Of a stretch of 64,000 nucleotides of DNA, positions 62,594 through 64,000 are shown piece by piece (the stretch's first letter is position 1; each line of letters starts with the position of its first letter). This DNA is from DSWT01 sp035373625 (lineage in GTDB: Bacteria > Chloroflexota > Anaerolineae > B4-G1 > SLSP01), in contig DAOSNS010000008.1 of the NCBI GenBank assembly GCA_035373625.1, positions 62,001 to 126,000 on the forward strand. Reading direction: 5' to 3'. A model generated the notes under the pieces. The model worked only from the letters and a program-made list of their open reading frames with translations, searched no databases and was not told where the DNA came from. The translations under genes and the position numbers were made by a program.

Positions 62594-64000
62594 TTATGGC
62601 GTTGATTTGAAAATAAAGTCATCTATAAAGAGACTGCTAATCAGACTGGTGTCCGTCGTCGCCGAAATGCTGAGAGTGACGGTCAGATTGCTATATGCAC
62701 GCAGGTCGAGCGTGTCTGTGATCCAGCCGTTCGTTTTGTAAGGCGAGCACAGGCTGTAGGTTTTGAGCGGCGCGTTGTTGATGTAGACCTTGCCGAAGTC
62801 GAAGCCGCAACTGTCCGCGGAATCAATCCAGTACCAGTAGCGCAGATACGGAGTGGTGGCCGGAATGGCCAGTTGCTGCTGGATGTAAGCACGTTCGTTG
62901 TTGGTGCCACCAAGCCACGCGGCCCAGATGCCACTATGCGCCGTCACGGTGCCCGTAAACGTGTTGGCAATCACCACCCGACCTCTCGCAGAGTATACGC
63001 TCCAATGGGTGAGGCCGCTCTCGAAATCACCATTGGGGATGGCGATTTCGAGGATGGGAGGTGTGTAATTTTTGAGCACCAGTGGCAGGTGGATATAGCT
63101 GGTCACGATGACGGTCTGAGGTGTGCTCCACGGGCTGCGACCGGCAGGTCCGGCGGCGCGGACGCGGTAATGCCACTGTCCGCCGCGCTGTTCGGTGACG
63201 GTGTAGATGGATTGCGCACCTATGTAAACAGCGAGCGGGTTGACGAAGTAAGGATTGAGGCTTTCTTCCAACGTGTAAACCGTTGCACCGCTCACCACCG
63301 ACCACTCCAGGGCGTAATTGCCATCGCGGTCATCACTGAGGACGGTGAGGGTGGGGGGCGTCAGCGGTGCAGGGGCGACGGTGGTGGAGACCGGCGTGCT
63401 CCACGGCCCGATAAGGCCACCGTGGAGCGCACGCACGCGATAGTACCACGTCCCCCCCGGCTGCCCGGTGACATTGTAAGCTGTGGATGTGCCGATATAG
63501 CGGGTGATAGGGCTGATAAAGGTGGATGAGACATCCTGTGTCAGCTCATAGCTATAGGCGCCGGGGACCGCCGACCATTTGACGATGTAAGCGTCGGCAT
63601 TGGTGGGATTGGCGATGGGGGATATAAGGGGCGCAGCGGGCAGGACGGTGACGGATTGGATGTCGCTCCATTCGCCGGCGATACCGGCCTCATTGACCGC
63701 GCGGACGCGATAGTACCACACCCCGACTTCGCGTCCGGTCACGAGCACCTGGGTGTTCGGTCCGTTGTAGCGCATGATCGGGGCATTGAAGCCGATGGTG
63801 CTGGATTCCTCGAGCTGATAGCTGACCGCATCGGCGACGATACTCCATGTCACGGTGTACGTGTGGTCGCCATCGGGATTGGCGATGGCGTTGAGTGTTG
63901 GCGCGGCCGGCGGGTTCAATGTTGCCAGGGCCTTCTGGGCGTTGATGCGTCCCCAACCGTAGTCCGGGTCTTTTCCGGTCGGCCCCAGATCATCCGCCGT
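62594..64000 (-). CDS. Subtilisin-like S8 protease, C-terminal part (5' partial)
   Basis: The frame is open to the right window edge. The first residues seen, DPDYGWGRINAQKALATL, are the last helix of an S8 peptidase domain, so the catalytic part lies outside. Three Fn3-like domains of about 90 residues follow, each with the pattern WYYRVRA and WS-x-x-x-GA-x-x-Y-x-LE. A final domain from about 63030 to the stop (NGDFESGLTHWSVYS) looks like a jelly-roll carbohydrate-binding module with two Cys. It is likely a secreted, multi-domain protease. Confidence 0.85.
   Translation of the reverse strand, partial: TADDLGPTGKDPDYGWGRINAQKALATLNPPAAPTLNAIANPDGDHTYTVTWSIVADAVSYQLEESSTIGFNAPIMRYNGPNTQVLVTGREVGVWYYRVRAVNEAGIAGEWSDIQSVTVLPAAPLISPIANPTNADAYIVKWSAVPGAYSYELTQDVSSTFISPITRYIGTSTAYNVTGQPGGTWYYRVRALHGGLIGPWSTPVSTTVAPAPLTPPTLTVLSDDRDGNYALEWSVVSGATVYTLEESLNPYFVNPLAVYIGAQSIYTVTEQRGGQWHYRVRAAGPAGRSPWSTPQTVIVTSYIHLPLVLKNYTPPILEIAIPNGDFESGLTHWSVYSARGRVVIANTFTGTVTAHSGIWAAWLGGTNNERAYIQQQLAIPATTPYLRYWYWIDSADSCGFDFGKVYINNAPLKTYSLCSPYKTNGWITDTLDLRAYSNLTVTLSISATTDTSLISSLFIDDFIFKSTP

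Overview
The window looks like part of a Chloroflexota chromosome, most likely of the Anaerolineae/Caldilineae type. This is an inference from several features: the rpsF-ssb-rpsR order, a type A RNase P RNA, solute-binding lipoproteins with Val/Thr/Glu-rich linkers, a DUF1667-containing glycerol operon, and intergenic 7-bp repeat tracts. No rRNA or tRNA gene was recognised, so the assignment is provisional.

Layout. (1) 1-23.7 kb: a surface polysaccharide locus, all on + and visibly AT-richer than the rest. It holds two DUF2142-type membrane proteins (the first cut by the window edge), a beta-helix/glycoside-hydrolase protein, a PD40 lipoprotein, two tandem phosphodiesterase/alkaline-phosphatase-fold proteins, a flippase, four glycosyltransferases, a methyltransferase coupled to a phosphotransferase, an initiating sugar-phosphate transferase, and a secreted repeat protein with its own promoter and terminator. 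A decayed IS1634-like element (1337-3586) lies in it. An IS630-like element with a second broken transposase inside (23702-25053) closes it. (2) 25-34.3 kb: housekeeping genes: RelA/SpoT, a parvulin-type isomerase, rpsF-ssb-rpsR, rnpB, a metallophosphoesterase, a HypE/PurM-like protein, a FecR-like membrane protein and acylphosphatase. (3) 34.5-43.1 kb: a glycosyltransferase plus a second polyprenyl sugar transferase, an M20 (YgeY-like) hydrolase, PsuG, and a three-subunit molybdenum hydroxylase. (4) 43.2-46.9 kb: a large ATPase-TPR protein and a repeat-rich intergenic region. (5) 46.9-55.1 kb: a sugar-use cluster: GH3 glycosidase, solute-binding protein, PfkB kinase, L-fucose isomerase, GHMP sugar kinase. 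(6) 55.1-62.6 kb: a glycerol operon (glpK, GlpA-type dehydrogenase, FAD oxidoreductase, sugar-phosphate isomerase-like protein, DUF1667) with remnants or copies of three toxin-antitoxin modules in and beside it. (7) 62.6-64 kb: the C-terminal part of a subtilisin-like protease.

How they work together. The EPS locus carries initiation (PglC/WbaP-like), glycosyl transfer, flipping, and probable polymer modification or trimming. The methyltransferase/phosphotransferase pair resembles, in activities, the two halves of a WbdD-type chain terminator. The 47-55 kb cluster can release, import, isomerise and phosphorylate sugars, with a PfkB kinase where an FGGY fuculokinase would be expected. The glp operon phosphorylates and oxidises glycerol.

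The least explained layer is the repeats: 7-bp tandem tracts in many gene junctions (two inside enzyme genes, in frame), a 35-bp x 6 array of hairpins upstream of the GH3 gene, and a dispersed palindrome in two operons.
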